Positions 1-8,045 of a stretch of 64,000 bases of DNA are shown here, in pieces; the first letter of the stretch is position 1; each line of letters opens with the position of its first letter. This DNA comes from Psychrobium sp051201665 (lineage in GTDB: Bacteria > Pseudomonadota > Gammaproteobacteria > Enterobacterales > Psychrobiaceae). A program made the translations under genes and the position numbers. The notes below the pieces were generated by a model. The model was not told where the DNA came from and did not search any database. It saw only the letters and a list, made by a program, of their open reading frames with translations. Where the stretch lies: assembly GCF_051201665.1 (NCBI RefSeq), contig NZ_CP179210.1, forward strand, positions 3,968,001 through 4,032,000. The letters are read 5' to 3'.

Positions 1-370
1 CAAGAACTTCTGGATCACAAGAAGCGCCTTCAAATGCAGCTGCTAGTACTTCAAAGTTTTCTTCAGCTTTCGCGAAGTCTTTAAAGATACGTGCGCCAGC
101 ACCCGGATGTTCGCTTGAAAATGCAATTAGAGTTGGACCTTTAAAAGTATCTGAAAGACACTCAAAATCAGTACCAGCTAGAGCACGTTTAACTAGTGTA
201 TTACGTACAACTTGTACATGAACACCAGCTTCACGAGCTTGCTTACGCATAGCTGTCATTGCACCTAAAGTAACACCACGAGAGTCAGCAACTACTGCAG
301 ACAGAGCGCTTTTGGCGACCTCATTGACTTCAGCAACGATTGCTTTTTTGTCTTCAAGTCTTAATGCCAT
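1..370 (-). CDS. rplJ: 50S ribosomal protein L10, 3' part outside window
   Basis: L10 anchors the L7/L12 stalk on the 50S subunit. The reverse strand encodes MALRLEDKKAIVAEV near the N-terminus, then an ADSRGVT segment and VVRNTLVKRA, all typical of bacterial L10. About 123 codons are visible and the C-terminal stalk-binding part lies beyond base 1. The start at 370 follows AGGAG at a normal distance; an in-frame ATG two codons upstream sits too close to that site. It is the first gene of the unit that normally continues into rplL, downstream of rplKA. Its own promoter and leader lie just upstream. Confidence 0.96.
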   Translation of the reverse strand, partial: MALRLEDKKAIVAEVNEVAKSALSAVVADSRGVTLGAMTAMRKQAREAGVHVQVVRNTLVKRALAGTDFECLSDTFKGPTLIAFSSEHPGAGARIFKDFAKAEENFEVLAAAFEGASCDPEVL

Positions 371-636
371 TGGCATAACTCCTGGTTCACTCCGAGATAA
401 CTCGGAACTTTAGTAAAACCCTAAATCAAAACAACTTAGAGTGTGAACACGGTAAAAAACAAAACATAGGAATGTTTGGATTCACACCGTCTGCGTAGGA
501 CTCATTTTTTACAAATAAGATTAAGCGTTGTTTTTACGATATTAATTTCTTAATATCAGTCAATCGCGGCTCCTACGGTCTTGGACGAGAGTTCGAATAA
601 AATCAATGATTTCACCCGAACCTCAACCCATTAGGG
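371..636 (-). promoter_or_regulatory. L10-type mRNA leader upstream of rplJ
   Basis: About 270 untranslated bases separate the rplJ promoter from the rplJ start, containing no ORF. In enterobacteria this leader binds L10(L12)4 and gives feedback control of rplJL; the same role is inferred from position. Complementary-looking GC patches occur, such as CCGTAGGAGCC and GTCCTACGC on the minus strand, which could pair. The exact binding site was not modelled. Confidence 0.6.
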
Positions 637-642
637 CGCAAA

Positions 643-670
643 ATTATACAGAAGTTATTTGATAACACAA
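643..670 (-). promoter_or_regulatory. sigma70 promoter for rplJ
   Basis: Minus strand: -35 TTGTGT (665-670), 16-bp spacer, perfect -10 TATAAT (643-648), followed by a GC-rich discriminator-like TTTTGCGCCC. It lies in the rplA-rplJ gap, matching the known rplJ promoter position in relatives. Confidence 0.7.
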
Positions 671-723
671 TATGTAACCAAACAAACTCTGTGATTGAGC
701 CCTAAGATTTTTCTAAAACGCGA

Positions 724-1428
724 TTAAGCTGTTTTAGTATCAACAGTTGCTTGGTCGATTGTAACGCCAGCACCCATTGTAGTAGATAAAGAAACTTTCT
801 TAAGGAAAGTACCTTTAGCGCCACTTGGCTTCGCTTTGTTTAAAGCGATAAGTAGAGCTTCTAGGTTTTCTTTGATCTTGTCATTGTCAAAGCTAACGTT
901 ACCGATTGTAGAATGGATGATACCATTCTTATCGTTACGGTAGCGTACTTGACCAGACTTAGCGTTTTTAACTGCTGTAGCAACGTCAGGTGTAACTGTA
1001 CCAACTTTAGGGTTAGGCATTAAACCACGTGGGCCTAAGATTGTACCTAGTTGACCAACAACACGCATTGCATCTGGAGAAGCGATAACTACGTCAAAAT
1101 CCATCTCGCCGCCTTTAACAGCAGCAGCTAGATCGTCCATACCTACGATGTCTGCACCAGCTTCTTTTGCTTTTTCAGCATTAGCGCCTTGAGTGAAAAC
1201 AGCAACACGAACTGTACGACCAGTACCGTGTGGTAATACTGTAGCGCCACGAACGTTTTGATCGCTGCGACGAGGGTCAACACCAAGGTTAACCGCAACA
1301 TCTACGCTTTCAGTGAATTTAGCAGTCGCTAATTCTTTTAAAAGAGTAACAGCTTCGTTGATATCGTAAGATTTTAGAGCATCAGTTTTTTCACGGATGT
1401 TCTTCATACGTTTAGTTAATTTAGCCAT
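724..1428 (-). CDS. rplA: 50S ribosomal protein L1
   Basis: L1 forms the mobile L1 stalk near the ribosomal E site and, in enterobacteria, represses translation of the rplKA message. The 234-residue protein starts MAKLTKRMKNIREK and carries the L1 signature GPRGLMPNPKVGTVT near residues 132-146. Length matches the family (E. coli 234). It starts 5 bp after rplK on the same strand, so the two genes are co-transcribed and probably translationally coupled. A 350-bp gap with a promoter and leader then precedes rplJ. Confidence 0.98.
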   Translation of the reverse strand: MAKLTKRMKNIREKTDALKSYDINEAVTLLKELATAKFTESVDVAVNLGVDPRRSDQNVRGATVLPHGTGRTVRVAVFTQGANAEKAKEAGADIVGMDDLAAAVKGGEMDFDVVIASPDAMRVVGQLGTILGPRGLMPNPKVGTVTPDVATAVKNAKSGQVRYRNDKNGIIHSTIGNVSFDNDKIKENLEALLIALNKAKPSGAKGTFLKKVSLSTTMGAGVTIDQATVDTKTA

Positions 1429-1433
1429 TATTC

Positions 1434-1862
1434 TTATCCTTCTACGTTCAGACCCATTGCACGAGCAGAGCCGGCAATAGAGTTAACATTAGCTTCCAAA
1501 TCAGCACCAGTAAGATCTGGTTGCTTAGTAGCAACGATCTCTTCTAACTGTGCACGAGTTACGGTGCCACACTTTTCAGTGTTAGGACGACCAGAACCAG
1601 ATTTGATACCAGCAGCTTTCTTAAGAAGGTAAGCAGCAGGTGGAGTTTTTGTTTCGAACGTGAAAGAACGATCGTTATATACAGTGATAACTACAGGAAC
1701 CGGAGCGCCTTTATCGATAGAATCAGTTGCTGCGTTAAACGCTTTACAGAATTCCATGATGTTTACACCGTGCTGACCTAGAGCAGGACCAACTGGTGGT
1801 GACGGGTTAGCTGCACCAGCAGCAACCTGTAGCTTGATATAAGCTTGGACTTTTTTAGCCAT
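1434..1862 (-). CDS. rplK: 50S ribosomal protein L11
   Basis: L11 binds the GTPase-associated region of 23S rRNA and is needed for RelA stringent activation. The 142-residue product begins MAKKVQAYIKLQVAAG and has the proline-rich N-terminal PSPPVGPALGQHGVNI stretch typical of the family; length equals that of E. coli. It is the first gene of the rplKA unit. A long leader and a strong promoter precede it rather than nusG directly, because about 590 bp with two repeats separates nusG from rplK. Confidence 0.98.
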   Translation of the reverse strand: MAKKVQAYIKLQVAAGAANPSPPVGPALGQHGVNIMEFCKAFNAATDSIDKGAPVPVVITVYNDRSFTFETKTPPAAYLLKKAAGIKSGSGRPNTEKCGTVTRAQLEEIVATKQPDLTGADLEANVNSIAGSARAMGLNVEG

Positions 1863-2075
1863 TATTTTATTTCCTAGTTTGGGTACAAACGCCTTGCTCC
1901 CATGCCTGTATCCTTAATGTTTTATCTGCATTGCCTTCATTCTCACAACAATCACTTATCAAGATAAGCTCATGTTATTCGAACTTGACGGCTTTGCTAA
2001 AGCAGTAAGACTATCGGCTTTAATATCCCCAGAAGTGGAAATATCGGTCGCAAATTAGCTCCCCGGTTAATTAAG
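1863..2075 (-). promoter_or_regulatory. rplK leader (probable L1 feedback site)
   Basis: Roughly 210 untranslated bases lie between the rplK promoter and start codon. In E. coli the beginning of the rplKA message mimics the L1 site on 23S rRNA. An equivalent here is inferred from position; the precise binding hairpin was not identified. Confidence 0.45.
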
Positions 2076-2082
2076 GGCGCGA

Positions 2083-2111
2083 ATTATAGCGATAATTCAC
2101 GCCCCAGACAA
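2083..2111 (-). promoter_or_regulatory. sigma70 promoter for rplKA
   Basis: Minus strand: -35 TTGTCT (2106-2111), 17-bp spacer, perfect -10 TATAAT (2083-2088), then a GC-rich discriminator TCGCGCCC, as expected for a growth-rate-controlled ribosomal promoter. Confidence 0.75.
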
Positions 2112-2180
2112 GAAAATTGCTAGTTATTTAACCAATAAAGTTAAACGCCCAGCAATTCCCTCTAAATTTTTTCTTTGTTA

Positions 2181-2337
2181 TACCAATTTCATTAAATATT
2201 TGCCCACTTGTACTTGTTAAAATTAACTAAAATGGCGTTGCTCTCAATCCTAATAGCCAGCTATTAGTCAATCGAGCGCCTTGTTTTAGCTGATTTTCTC
2301 TACGCACAACAAGATCACTTACTTAATGCAATTGGTA
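2181..2337 (+). repeat. 157-bp palindromic repeat, copy 1 (forward)
   Basis: One of five copies of a short non-coding element. Ends are inverted repeats TACCAATTKCATTAA and TTAATGCAATTGGTA (one mismatch in this copy), and the centre is TAATAGCCAGCTATTA. The two halves are imperfect complements over their full length, so it could fold into one long hairpin. The interior matches the other copies exactly as read by eye. It lies between the nusG end and the rplK promoter and is flanked by TA. Confidence 0.9.
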
Positions 2338-2456
2338 TTAGTTTTTCAATACTAAGCTAGTTGACTCAAAAACAAGAAGAAAGCGCGCAGCTTACGCATG
2401 TAAGTGAGCACTTTCGACGCCGGATTTGTAACAAATAGCGACGTATTGAAAACTAA
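2338..2456. repeat. 119-bp imperfect palindrome overlapping nusG stop
   Basis: The left end TTAGTTTTTCAATAC (2338-2352) is the inverted repeat of GTATTGAAAACTAA (2443-2456), apart from one extra T. The arms remain partly complementary inwards, for example GAAAGCGCGC against GCTCACTTTC, up to a centre with CTTACGCATGTAAG. The right end contains the nusG stop codon (2453-2455). It abuts the 157-bp repeat directly and has a similar architecture but a different sequence. Only one copy is seen in this window. Confidence 0.65.
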
Positions 2457-3007
2457 GCATCATCCTTTTCGATTTGACCGAATTCAAGATCAACAGGAGT
2501 AGAGCGACCAAAGATAAGCACAGATACTTTCACACGGCTCTTCTCGTAATCCACTTCTTCAACAGTTGCGTTAAAGTCAGCAAATGGACCTTCAATAACA
2601 CGAACAATTTCACCTGGATCATACAATGAACTTGGTGTTGGCGAGTCCACAGCATCTTCAAGACGTTGTAAAATTCGCTCAGCTTCTTTTGAAGATATTG
2701 GCGCAGGACGATCACTCGTACCACCAATAAAGCCCATAACGCGAGGAACGTTCTTAACTAAATGCCAGCTGTCTTCGTTCATCACCATTTTAACTAATAC
2801 ATAGCCAGGGAAGAATTTACGCGTGCTTTTTGTTTTCTTACCAGATTTCATTGAAACGACTTCTTCAGTCGGAACAAGAATCTCTTCAAACAAATCTTCC
2901 ATACCATGAATCGAAACATGCTCGACTAAGGTTTTTTGTACACGTTGCTCGTAGCCTGAGAAAGCTTGTACAACGTACCATCTGAATTTTGGTTGTTCTT
3001 CTGACAT
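2453..3007 (-). CDS. nusG: Transcription termination/antitermination factor NusG
   Basis: NusG binds RNA polymerase, raises processivity and links it to Rho or to the ribosome. The 184-residue protein has the N-terminal NGN domain (RWYVVQAFSGYEQRV, about residues 9-23; FFPGYVLVKM around 65-74) and a C-terminal KOW domain (YDPGEIVRVIEGPFADF, about 129-145). Length fits the family. It follows secE by 4 bp in the usual secE-nusG pair. The TAG stop lies inside the end of a palindromic repeat. Confidence 0.98.
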   Translation of the reverse strand: MSEEQPKFRWYVVQAFSGYEQRVQKTLVEHVSIHGMEDLFEEILVPTEEVVSMKSGKKTKSTRKFFPGYVLVKMVMNEDSWHLVKNVPRVMGFIGGTSDRPAPISSKEAERILQRLEDAVDSPTPSSLYDPGEIVRVIEGPFADFNATVEEVDYEKSRVKVSVLIFGRSTPVDLEFGQIEKDDA

Positions 3008-3011
3008 AATT

Positions 3012-3392
3012 TTAAACCTTGATGCCTGTGATAAAGCCGACGATTCTTACTAATGCACCATCCAAACCCCAAAGTACTAATGCCATTACACCTGTAGCTG
3101 CCAAGACGATTAACGTCGTTTGGGTTGCTTCTTTACGGGTTGGCCATACTACTTTGCGAATTTCAAGGCGAGATTCTTTGGCGAAAGCAACCGCTTCACG
3201 CCCTTTTTCAGTTTGTGCTGCAACAAAAAGTGCAACACCGATAGCAGCGACTACGCCTAATGCACGGTAAAGTACAGACAGTTCGCCATACATGTAGTTA
3301 CCAACAACGGCACCCGCTAATAAACCGATAACAAGGATCCATTTCACTAGATCCATCGATCCGTTCTGATTTTCAGTATTTGTTGCGTTCAT
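3012..3392 (-). CDS. secE: Preprotein translocase subunit SecE
   Basis: SecE is the clamp subunit of the inner-membrane SecYEG channel. The 126-residue protein has three hydrophobic segments (about residues 15-33, 37-58 and 93-118) as in the longer enterobacterial form, and the conserved cytoplasmic ESRLEIRKVVWPTRKEATQT segment just before the last one. It is co-transcribed with nusG. In many relatives tufB lies directly upstream; here tuf is about 49 kb away and a new promoter region precedes secE. Confidence 0.97.
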   Translation of the reverse strand: MNATNTENQNGSMDLVKWILVIGLLAGAVVGNYMYGELSVLYRALGVVAAIGVALFVAAQTEKGREAVAFAKESRLEIRKVVWPTRKEATQTTLIVLAATGVMALVLWGLDGALVRIVGFITGIKV

Positions 3393-3476
3393 TTACTACT
3401 ATCCTAATAGTTGTACTCAAACAGTCTGCCCAGCAGCTTGTTCTTCACATAAAATCTTACATTGAAACCATAAATT

Positions 3477-3500
3477 AAGCCCTGTTAAAAAACAGGGCTT
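3477..3500 (-). promoter_or_regulatory. 10-bp perfect hairpin in secE leader
   Basis: AAGCCCTGTT and AACAGGGCTT form a perfect 10-bp stem around a 4-nt loop. It lies about 15 bp downstream of the predicted secE promoter, inside the leader. On the minus strand no U-run follows, so it is not a classical terminator there. It may be an attenuator, an RNA-stability element, or a leftover of a terminator that once followed an upstream gene such as tufB. Confidence 0.5.
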
Positions 3501-3517
3501 ACAAAATTTAGCGCGTT

Positions 3518-3546
3518 ATTGTAATTTGAACCTCTCGAGATAGCAA
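3518..3546 (-). promoter_or_regulatory. sigma70 promoter for secE-nusG
   Basis: Minus strand: -35 TTGCTA (3541-3546), 17-bp spacer, -10 TACAAT (3518-3523), then the GC-rich sequence AACGCGC. It is correctly placed to drive secE-nusG. Confidence 0.55.
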
Positions 3547-3654
3547 GGTGTTAAAAACACGATCCCCCGTTTAATTGGGAAGAAGATCAAAAATTGACAA
3601 CTATTATCGAAACAAATTGAAGATTTAGCATCGCCGAAACAATAATTTGTTAGC

Positions 3655-3660
3655 TATAAT
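3655..3660 (+). promoter_or_regulatory. -10 box upstream of the diguanylate cyclase
   Basis: A perfect TATAAT lies about 30 bp before the GTG start at 3691. No good -35 is present at 17 bp, so strength is uncertain. Confidence 0.4.
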
Positions 3661-3690
3661 AGAATAGATTAAAATGTGAAAGGAGAATTT

Positions 3691-5019
3691 GTGAGCACGA
3701 ATAACATCCCAATGCTGCGGTTAATTAAAGCCCCCATTGCCACTGTTGTTTTAGTCGCTATCTGGCTTATGCTCACCAGTGTTTCCTATTATTGGAATCA
3801 AATAATTATCAGTCAATCAACGCAGAAGACTATTCAAGCTAAAGGCCTTGGTGGTAAACGAATGGTTGAAATTCTGCTTCGTTGGACGACAAAACATCAA
3901 CAAATTTACGTACCAATATCAGCGCATAACCCTGAAAATCCTTATTTAAATACTGCCAATAAGAATCTCACACGAGAAGACGGTAAAAAGTTTACGCAAA
4001 TTTCGGTTGGTCGAATGCTTGAACAGCTCAATGAGTCATTTTTAGATCCCACGTTCTCACTCTCGCTGATTAGCTTAAAGCCAATTAATCCAAAGAACAA
4101 AGTAAAGGGATGGCAAAAAGAAGTCCTCGCACATCAGTTAACGCCAACTAACGATTTCAAGAAAATCATTAATAATCAATTTCATTACTTTTCTTCATTT
4201 GTTGCTAACGACACATGTTTTTCTTGTCACGATAAATCACAATTAGAACCGAATAATACTTTGGGTGGACTCGTTATTTCCTATGATATAAGTGAGTTGA
4301 TAGAGCAAGAAAAGCCGCTTCACCATCAAAATTTGATGATTCACATCGTTATATTTTTATTGATGACAGGTATTAGTTTGTTATCGCTTAACGGTATTAG
4401 ACGTTTAGTGCGTCAGTTAGAATACGAAAAAGCTAATCGGGATTTAATTATTGAAGAAAAAACGCTTGTACTCAAAACAGAGATCCAACAACACAAAGAG
4501 GCAAGAAGTGCACTGCAACGCTACTCAACTCATGATCCATTAACTGGTATTCGCAACCGTCGTCATTTGTTAGAGTCTTTAAAAAATGAACTTAGACGTT
4601 ATCAGCGTTATAAAAGTGATTTTTCACTATTGTTAATCGATCTTGACCACTTTAGACAAATTAACGATAAATACGGTAATGAATGCGGTGATATTGTACT
4701 AAAAGCATTCGCAGAATCAGTTAAAGAGTCATTACGTGAAAGTGACATCTTCGCTCGTTACGATGGCGAAGAGTTTGCCATCATAGCAACCAATACAAAA
4801 ATCGATTCTGCACTGCGTTTTTCAGAAAAATTAGTCAGTCATGTAAATCAAGAGACTGTAACGTACAAAGGATATGATATTGCGCTATCTATTAGTATTG
4901 GGGTAACAGCGCCTTCGTTATTAAATAAACTAAGCAGTGAGCAATTATTAACGAGTGCAGATGATGCACTTAACACTGCCAAAGTGCTAGGCAGGAATTG
5001 CGCTATTCGCGCTGATTAA
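3691..5019 (+). CDS. Membrane diguanylate cyclase with CxxCH sensor domain
   Basis: Predicted to make c-di-GMP from two GTP at the inner membrane. The order is: TM helix near the N-terminus, a periplasmic DUF3365/Tll0287-like domain with a heme-type CFSCH motif (about residue 181), a second TM helix (about 218-238), a short coiled coil, then a GGDEF domain whose active site reads DGEEF, preceded by DPLTGIRNRRHL. The GTG at 3691 has AGGAG five bases upstream; an upstream in-frame GTG at 3676 overlaps that site and is less likely. The 3' end overlaps the convergent zinc-finger gene by 4 bp. Heme binding and redox or gas sensing are inferred from the motif. Confidence 0.88.
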   Translation: MSTNNIPMLRLIKAPIATVVLVAIWLMLTSVSYYWNQIIISQSTQKTIQAKGLGGKRMVEILLRWTTKHQQIYVPISAHNPENPYLNTANKNLTREDGKKFTQISVGRMLEQLNESFLDPTFSLSLISLKPINPKNKVKGWQKEVLAHQLTPTNDFKKIINNQFHYFSSFVANDTCFSCHDKSQLEPNNTLGGLVISYDISELIEQEKPLHHQNLMIHIVIFLLMTGISLLSLNGIRRLVRQLEYEKANRDLIIEEKTLVLKTEIQQHKEARSALQRYSTHDPLTGIRNRRHLLESLKNELRRYQRYKSDFSLLLIDLDHFRQINDKYGNECGDIVLKAFAESVKESLRESDIFARYDGEEFAIIATNTKIDSALRFSEKLVSHVNQETVTYKGYDIALSISIGVTAPSLLNKLSSEQLLTSADDALNTAKVLGRNCAIRAD

Positions 5020-5342
5020 TCACGTTTACTAGCGCAATCGATACAATATTGAGTATATGGCAATATCTCTAAACGGGATGGATTGATTGTTTTGCCGCAG
5101 TCATCGCAAAATTCATATTCACCAATGTTAATCCGGTGCAGCGCGCCATTGACTAAATTGAGTTCTCTGCGAACCTCATTACCTAACGCGTCTAACACTT
5201 CATCATTTTCACGTTCTTGGGCTTGTTCATTCCAATCGGCGTTAGCGGCTTTTGTAACATTTTCTTTGATACTATCAAGCTTATTGTTGAGCGCTGATTG
5301 CATCACCTTTAAACGAGATTCAAATTGAGTTACAGACGTCAT
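5016..5342 (-). CDS. TraR/DksA family zinc-finger protein
   Basis: A 108-residue protein ending in a four-cysteine zinc finger, CDDC at about residues 78-81 and CIDC at about 100-103, with the family segment INPSRLEILPYTQYC. The N-terminal half looks helical and could form the coiled coil that DksA-like proteins insert into the RNA polymerase secondary channel. It is shorter than DksA proper (about 151 residues), so this is a paralogue and the symbol dksA is not assigned. It stands alone and converges on the cyclase gene. Confidence 0.85.
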   Translation of the reverse strand: MTSVTQFESRLKVMQSALNNKLDSIKENVTKAANADWNEQAQERENDEVLDALGNEVRRELNLVNGALHRINIGEYEFCDDCGKTINPSRLEILPYTQYCIDCASKRD

Positions 5343-5410
5343 ACATCACCTCTACAATCTTCCCCCTAAACTATAAGTCTAGTTCAAAATCATAATATAT
5401 GTCTGTATTA

Positions 5411-6211
5411 CTACTCATTCACAATGTGAGACCATGGCAGTGCTTGATTACCACAAACGATAAAATTGGGATTAGCTAAAGTATCGCGTTTGTTATAAGT
5501 TAATCGATTAATGCACAAGTCATAAATATCGCCACCAGCTTCACTTACAATACAATGCGCTGCACCAGTATCCCATTCGCCAGTTGGGCCGATACGCATA
5601 TAGATATCAGCGCCACCTTGCGCTACTAAGCAAGCTTTGAGAGTTGCACTTCCCATCGCAACAAATTCATAATTAAAATCACTATTGAGTCGTGATTCGA
5701 CCAACTCTTTTGCCTGTCGTAAACTCACCGCAATACGCACGATATCACGAGATTGTTTATCAACATAAATCGGAGTTAAGCCGTCAGCATCGCGACGATA
5801 GGCTCCCTTATCGCGAGAGGCAAAATAACAACGATCATGAATTGGTGCGTAAATGACACCAATGGTGGGAATATGATTAACAACTAACGCAATAGCGACA
5901 GCAAAGTCACCGCTACCAGCAACAAATTCCTGGGTTCCATCAAGCGGATCTATGAGCCAATATTCCGGCCATTCTCGGCGTTTTTCGATTGCTGATTTGT
6001 CAGATTCTTCTGACACGATGGGGATATGAGGAGTTAATTTAGTAAGAGCAGACTCAATGATATCGTTAGCCGCAAAATCAGCACTGGTGACAGGGGATTC
6101 ATCGTCTTTGGTGTAAGTCGTGAATTTTCCTTGTTCATAAATGCGCTTAATTTCGGCGCCAGCTTCCCGAGCAACTTTCTCTACTGCTAACGTTAACTCA
6201 CATAAATCCAT
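5411..6211 (-). CDS. cysQ: 3'(2'),5'-bisphosphate nucleotidase CysQ
   Basis: CysQ removes the 3'-phosphate of adenosine 3',5'-bisphosphate, recycling the by-product of sulfate assimilation and 4'-phosphopantetheine transfer. The 266-residue protein belongs to the inositol-monophosphatase fold: metal-binding motifs VSEESD (about 66-71), DPLDGTQEF (about 88-96) and the C-terminal WDTGAAHCIVSEAGGDIYD. Length is close to E. coli CysQ (246). It follows nudE by 21 bp on the same strand, so the two are probably co-transcribed. Confidence 0.93.
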   Translation of the reverse strand: MDLCELTLAVEKVAREAGAEIKRIYEQGKFTTYTKDDESPVTSADFAANDIIESALTKLTPHIPIVSEESDKSAIEKRREWPEYWLIDPLDGTQEFVAGSGDFAVAIALVVNHIPTIGVIYAPIHDRCYFASRDKGAYRRDADGLTPIYVDKQSRDIVRIAVSLRQAKELVESRLNSDFNYEFVAMGSATLKACLVAQGGADIYMRIGPTGEWDTGAAHCIVSEAGGDIYDLCINRLTYNKRDTLANPNFIVCGNQALPWSHIVNE

Positions 6212-6232
6212 CTCATCCCCTAATTTATTACT

Positions 6233-6787
6233 TTAACGGCTGGGTTGTAACAATCTATCTGCCATTAATAATGCTGCGACACAGCGACCATCGGAAAAAT
6301 CATCATTATCTAATAGTTTATCAACTTGCCCATAGGGCCATTCGATAACCTCTAGCTCTTCAGGCTCATCACCTTCTAAGTGCTCTGGATACAGCTCTTG
6401 TGCAATGAAGACATGCATTGTCGAACCCAAATATGTCGGTGCCATCGCAAGTGATTTGAGTGGTATAAATTTATTAGCACCAAAACCTATCTCTTCTTTG
6501 AGCTCTCGATTTGCAGCCTGCTCTGGCGTTTCACCTTCATCAATCATTCCCTTAGGAAAGCCTAGTTCATAGCGATGAGTACCACAAGCATATTCTCTAA
6601 TAAGCAACAGCGTTTGAGCATTAATGAAAGGAACAACCATCACCGCACCACGGCCGTGATTTTTCATGCGTTCATAGTCACGCTCTACGCCGTTAGAGAA
6701 CTTTAAAGCCACCTGCTCAATAGTAAACAATCTGCTTTGCGCAACAGTGCTAACGGATAATATTTGCGGCAACGTTGATTTACTCAT
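6233..6787 (-). CDS. nudE: ADP compounds hydrolase NudE (Nudix)
   Basis: NudE hydrolyses ADP-ribose, NADH and diadenosine polyphosphates. The 184-residue protein contains a full Nudix box around residues 79-101: GMIDEGETPEQAANRELK followed by EEIGF, fitting GX5EX7REUXEEXGU. Its place between gspN and cysQ matches gene order in Shewanella-like genomes. It begins 21 bp after gspN on the same strand and may be served by read-through from the secretion operon. Confidence 0.92.
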   Translation of the reverse strand: MSKSTLPQILSVSTVAQSRLFTIEQVALKFSNGVERDYERMKNHGRGAVMVVPFINAQTLLLIREYACGTHRYELGFPKGMIDEGETPEQAANRELKEEIGFGANKFIPLKSLAMAPTYLGSTMHVFIAQELYPEHLEGDEPEELEVIEWPYGQVDKLLDNDDFSDGRCVAALLMADRLLQPSR

Positions 6788-6808
6788 CCTACATCCTCTA
6801 TGTACAAG

Positions 6809-7576
6809 CTAAAGCTTACCGCTATATTTGAATACATACTGACCCTGACTATTTGGTGAGCCAGAAAACTTCAGTACATTGATATAGTCTTGGGTCGCAT
6901 TGCTCGGTGGCTTGACGTTAGCATCGAGAATATATTGACGTGTTTTTGTCAATTGAACGTTGCCATTAATACCTAAACTATTAGTCGATGGCTGCATATA
7001 TGCGGTTAGCACGCCGTTCGGACATGCTAACTTTGCAGATACATTATCAACGGCTAATTGGCCGAATGCACTTTTGATCAATAAATTATTTGCTTTTACG
7101 ACGCCATCAAGTGATTCACACCACGGTTTATCTTGCTGAAACTGAGCAATAGATAAATCTAAGTGTCCTGTACTCGTTAAACCATAGGGCAGTGGGTAAT
7201 GTTGTAATATGGCAGTAAGAGGCGCTTTAATCGACAAGTCATTTGCTGCTAAACCTTGGCTGTTAAAGGCCACTTGCCCGTTCGCTTTAATATCACTGCG
7301 ACGGCTACCCGCTTTAAAGTCGACTAACACTGTGCCAGTAAGCATTGATAACGGCGATAGTTGCCAACTAATTGAGTCAAGAGCGATCCCTTGATAACTA
7401 GCAGCGCTTAATTTTCCATTCCAAATTGAACCACTAACAGTTCCAAGTTTAATAGCAGAAGGAATTGCATTCATTTCTTTTAAAGTTGCTGTCGCAAAAC
7501 GAGCTGGAAACAACACTGCCATAAAAACAACATAAATTAAGGCAACGGCAAAAAATATTTTTAATGTTTTAACCAT
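6809..7576 (-). CDS. gspN: Type II secretion system protein N
   Basis: GspN is a variable inner-membrane subunit of the type II secretion system, found in a subset of systems. The 255-residue protein has one N-terminal TM helix (about residues 6-24) and a large periplasmic part with the family pattern of AMNAIPSAIKLGTVSGSIWN-like and short beta repeats. It is last in the gspC-N series and starts 1 bp after gspM. Confidence 0.88.
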   Translation of the reverse strand: MVKTLKIFFAVALIYVVFMAVLFPARFATATLKEMNAIPSAIKLGTVSGSIWNGKLSAASYQGIALDSISWQLSPLSMLTGTVLVDFKAGSRRSDIKANGQVAFNSQGLAANDLSIKAPLTAILQHYPLPYGLTSTGHLDLSIAQFQQDKPWCESLDGVVKANNLLIKSAFGQLAVDNVSAKLACPNGVLTAYMQPSTNSLGINGNVQLTKTRQYILDANVKPPSNATQDYINVLKFSGSPNSQGQYVFKYSGKL

Positions 7577-7577
7577 A

Positions 7578-8045
7578 TTATTGACTCACCACTAGCCTTG
7601 TTTTAACAAAGCCGGGTTGGTTTTCGGCACGGACATCTGCTATTTCTATAATTAAACCTTGTTTAAACTGTAATGATTGAACCCATTGTAAAATGTTGTT
7701 AAATGGCGCGTTATCAATCATGACTTGCATCTTATTATTCTGCGGTTGCAGTCGATTGATGGTGATATTAAAACGGCGAGCAGAGCTATTAATTCGCTGT
7801 TCAATTGAGCCACTGGCACTTGAAGTAACGCCTCCTTGCGCACGCAATTGAACAATTCTTTTGGCATTTTTTTCAACCCAAGTCAGCAATTGCTGATTAC
7901 GATTTACGCCTTGCTCAGCTTTCGCCACTCGATCTTGTAAAGGTTTGATTAGCATAAAGTAAATGATAGCAATCATCACTACGCCAGCCATCACTGAAAT
8001 CAAGCGTTGTTCACGCTCAGCTAAACTATTAAACCATTCTTTCAT
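7578..8045 (-). CDS. gspM: Type II secretion system protein M
   Basis: GspM pairs with GspL in the inner-membrane platform. The 155-residue protein opens with the family pattern WFNSLAEREQRLI, followed by one TM helix (about residues 18-34) and a periplasmic ferredoxin-like region. It overlaps the end of gspL by 4 bp, indicating translational coupling. Confidence 0.92.
   Translation of the reverse strand: MKEWFNSLAEREQRLISVMAGVVMIAIIYFMLIKPLQDRVAKAEQGVNRNQQLLTWVEKNAKRIVQLRAQGGVTSSASGSIEQRINSSARRFNITINRLQPQNNKMQVMIDNAPFNNILQWVQSLQFKQGLIIEIADVRAENQPGFVKTRLVVSQ

Noticed and set aside
5016..5342. Calling the zinc-finger gene dksA
   Set aside because: At 108 residues it is too short for DksA proper; it fits other TraR/DksA family members.
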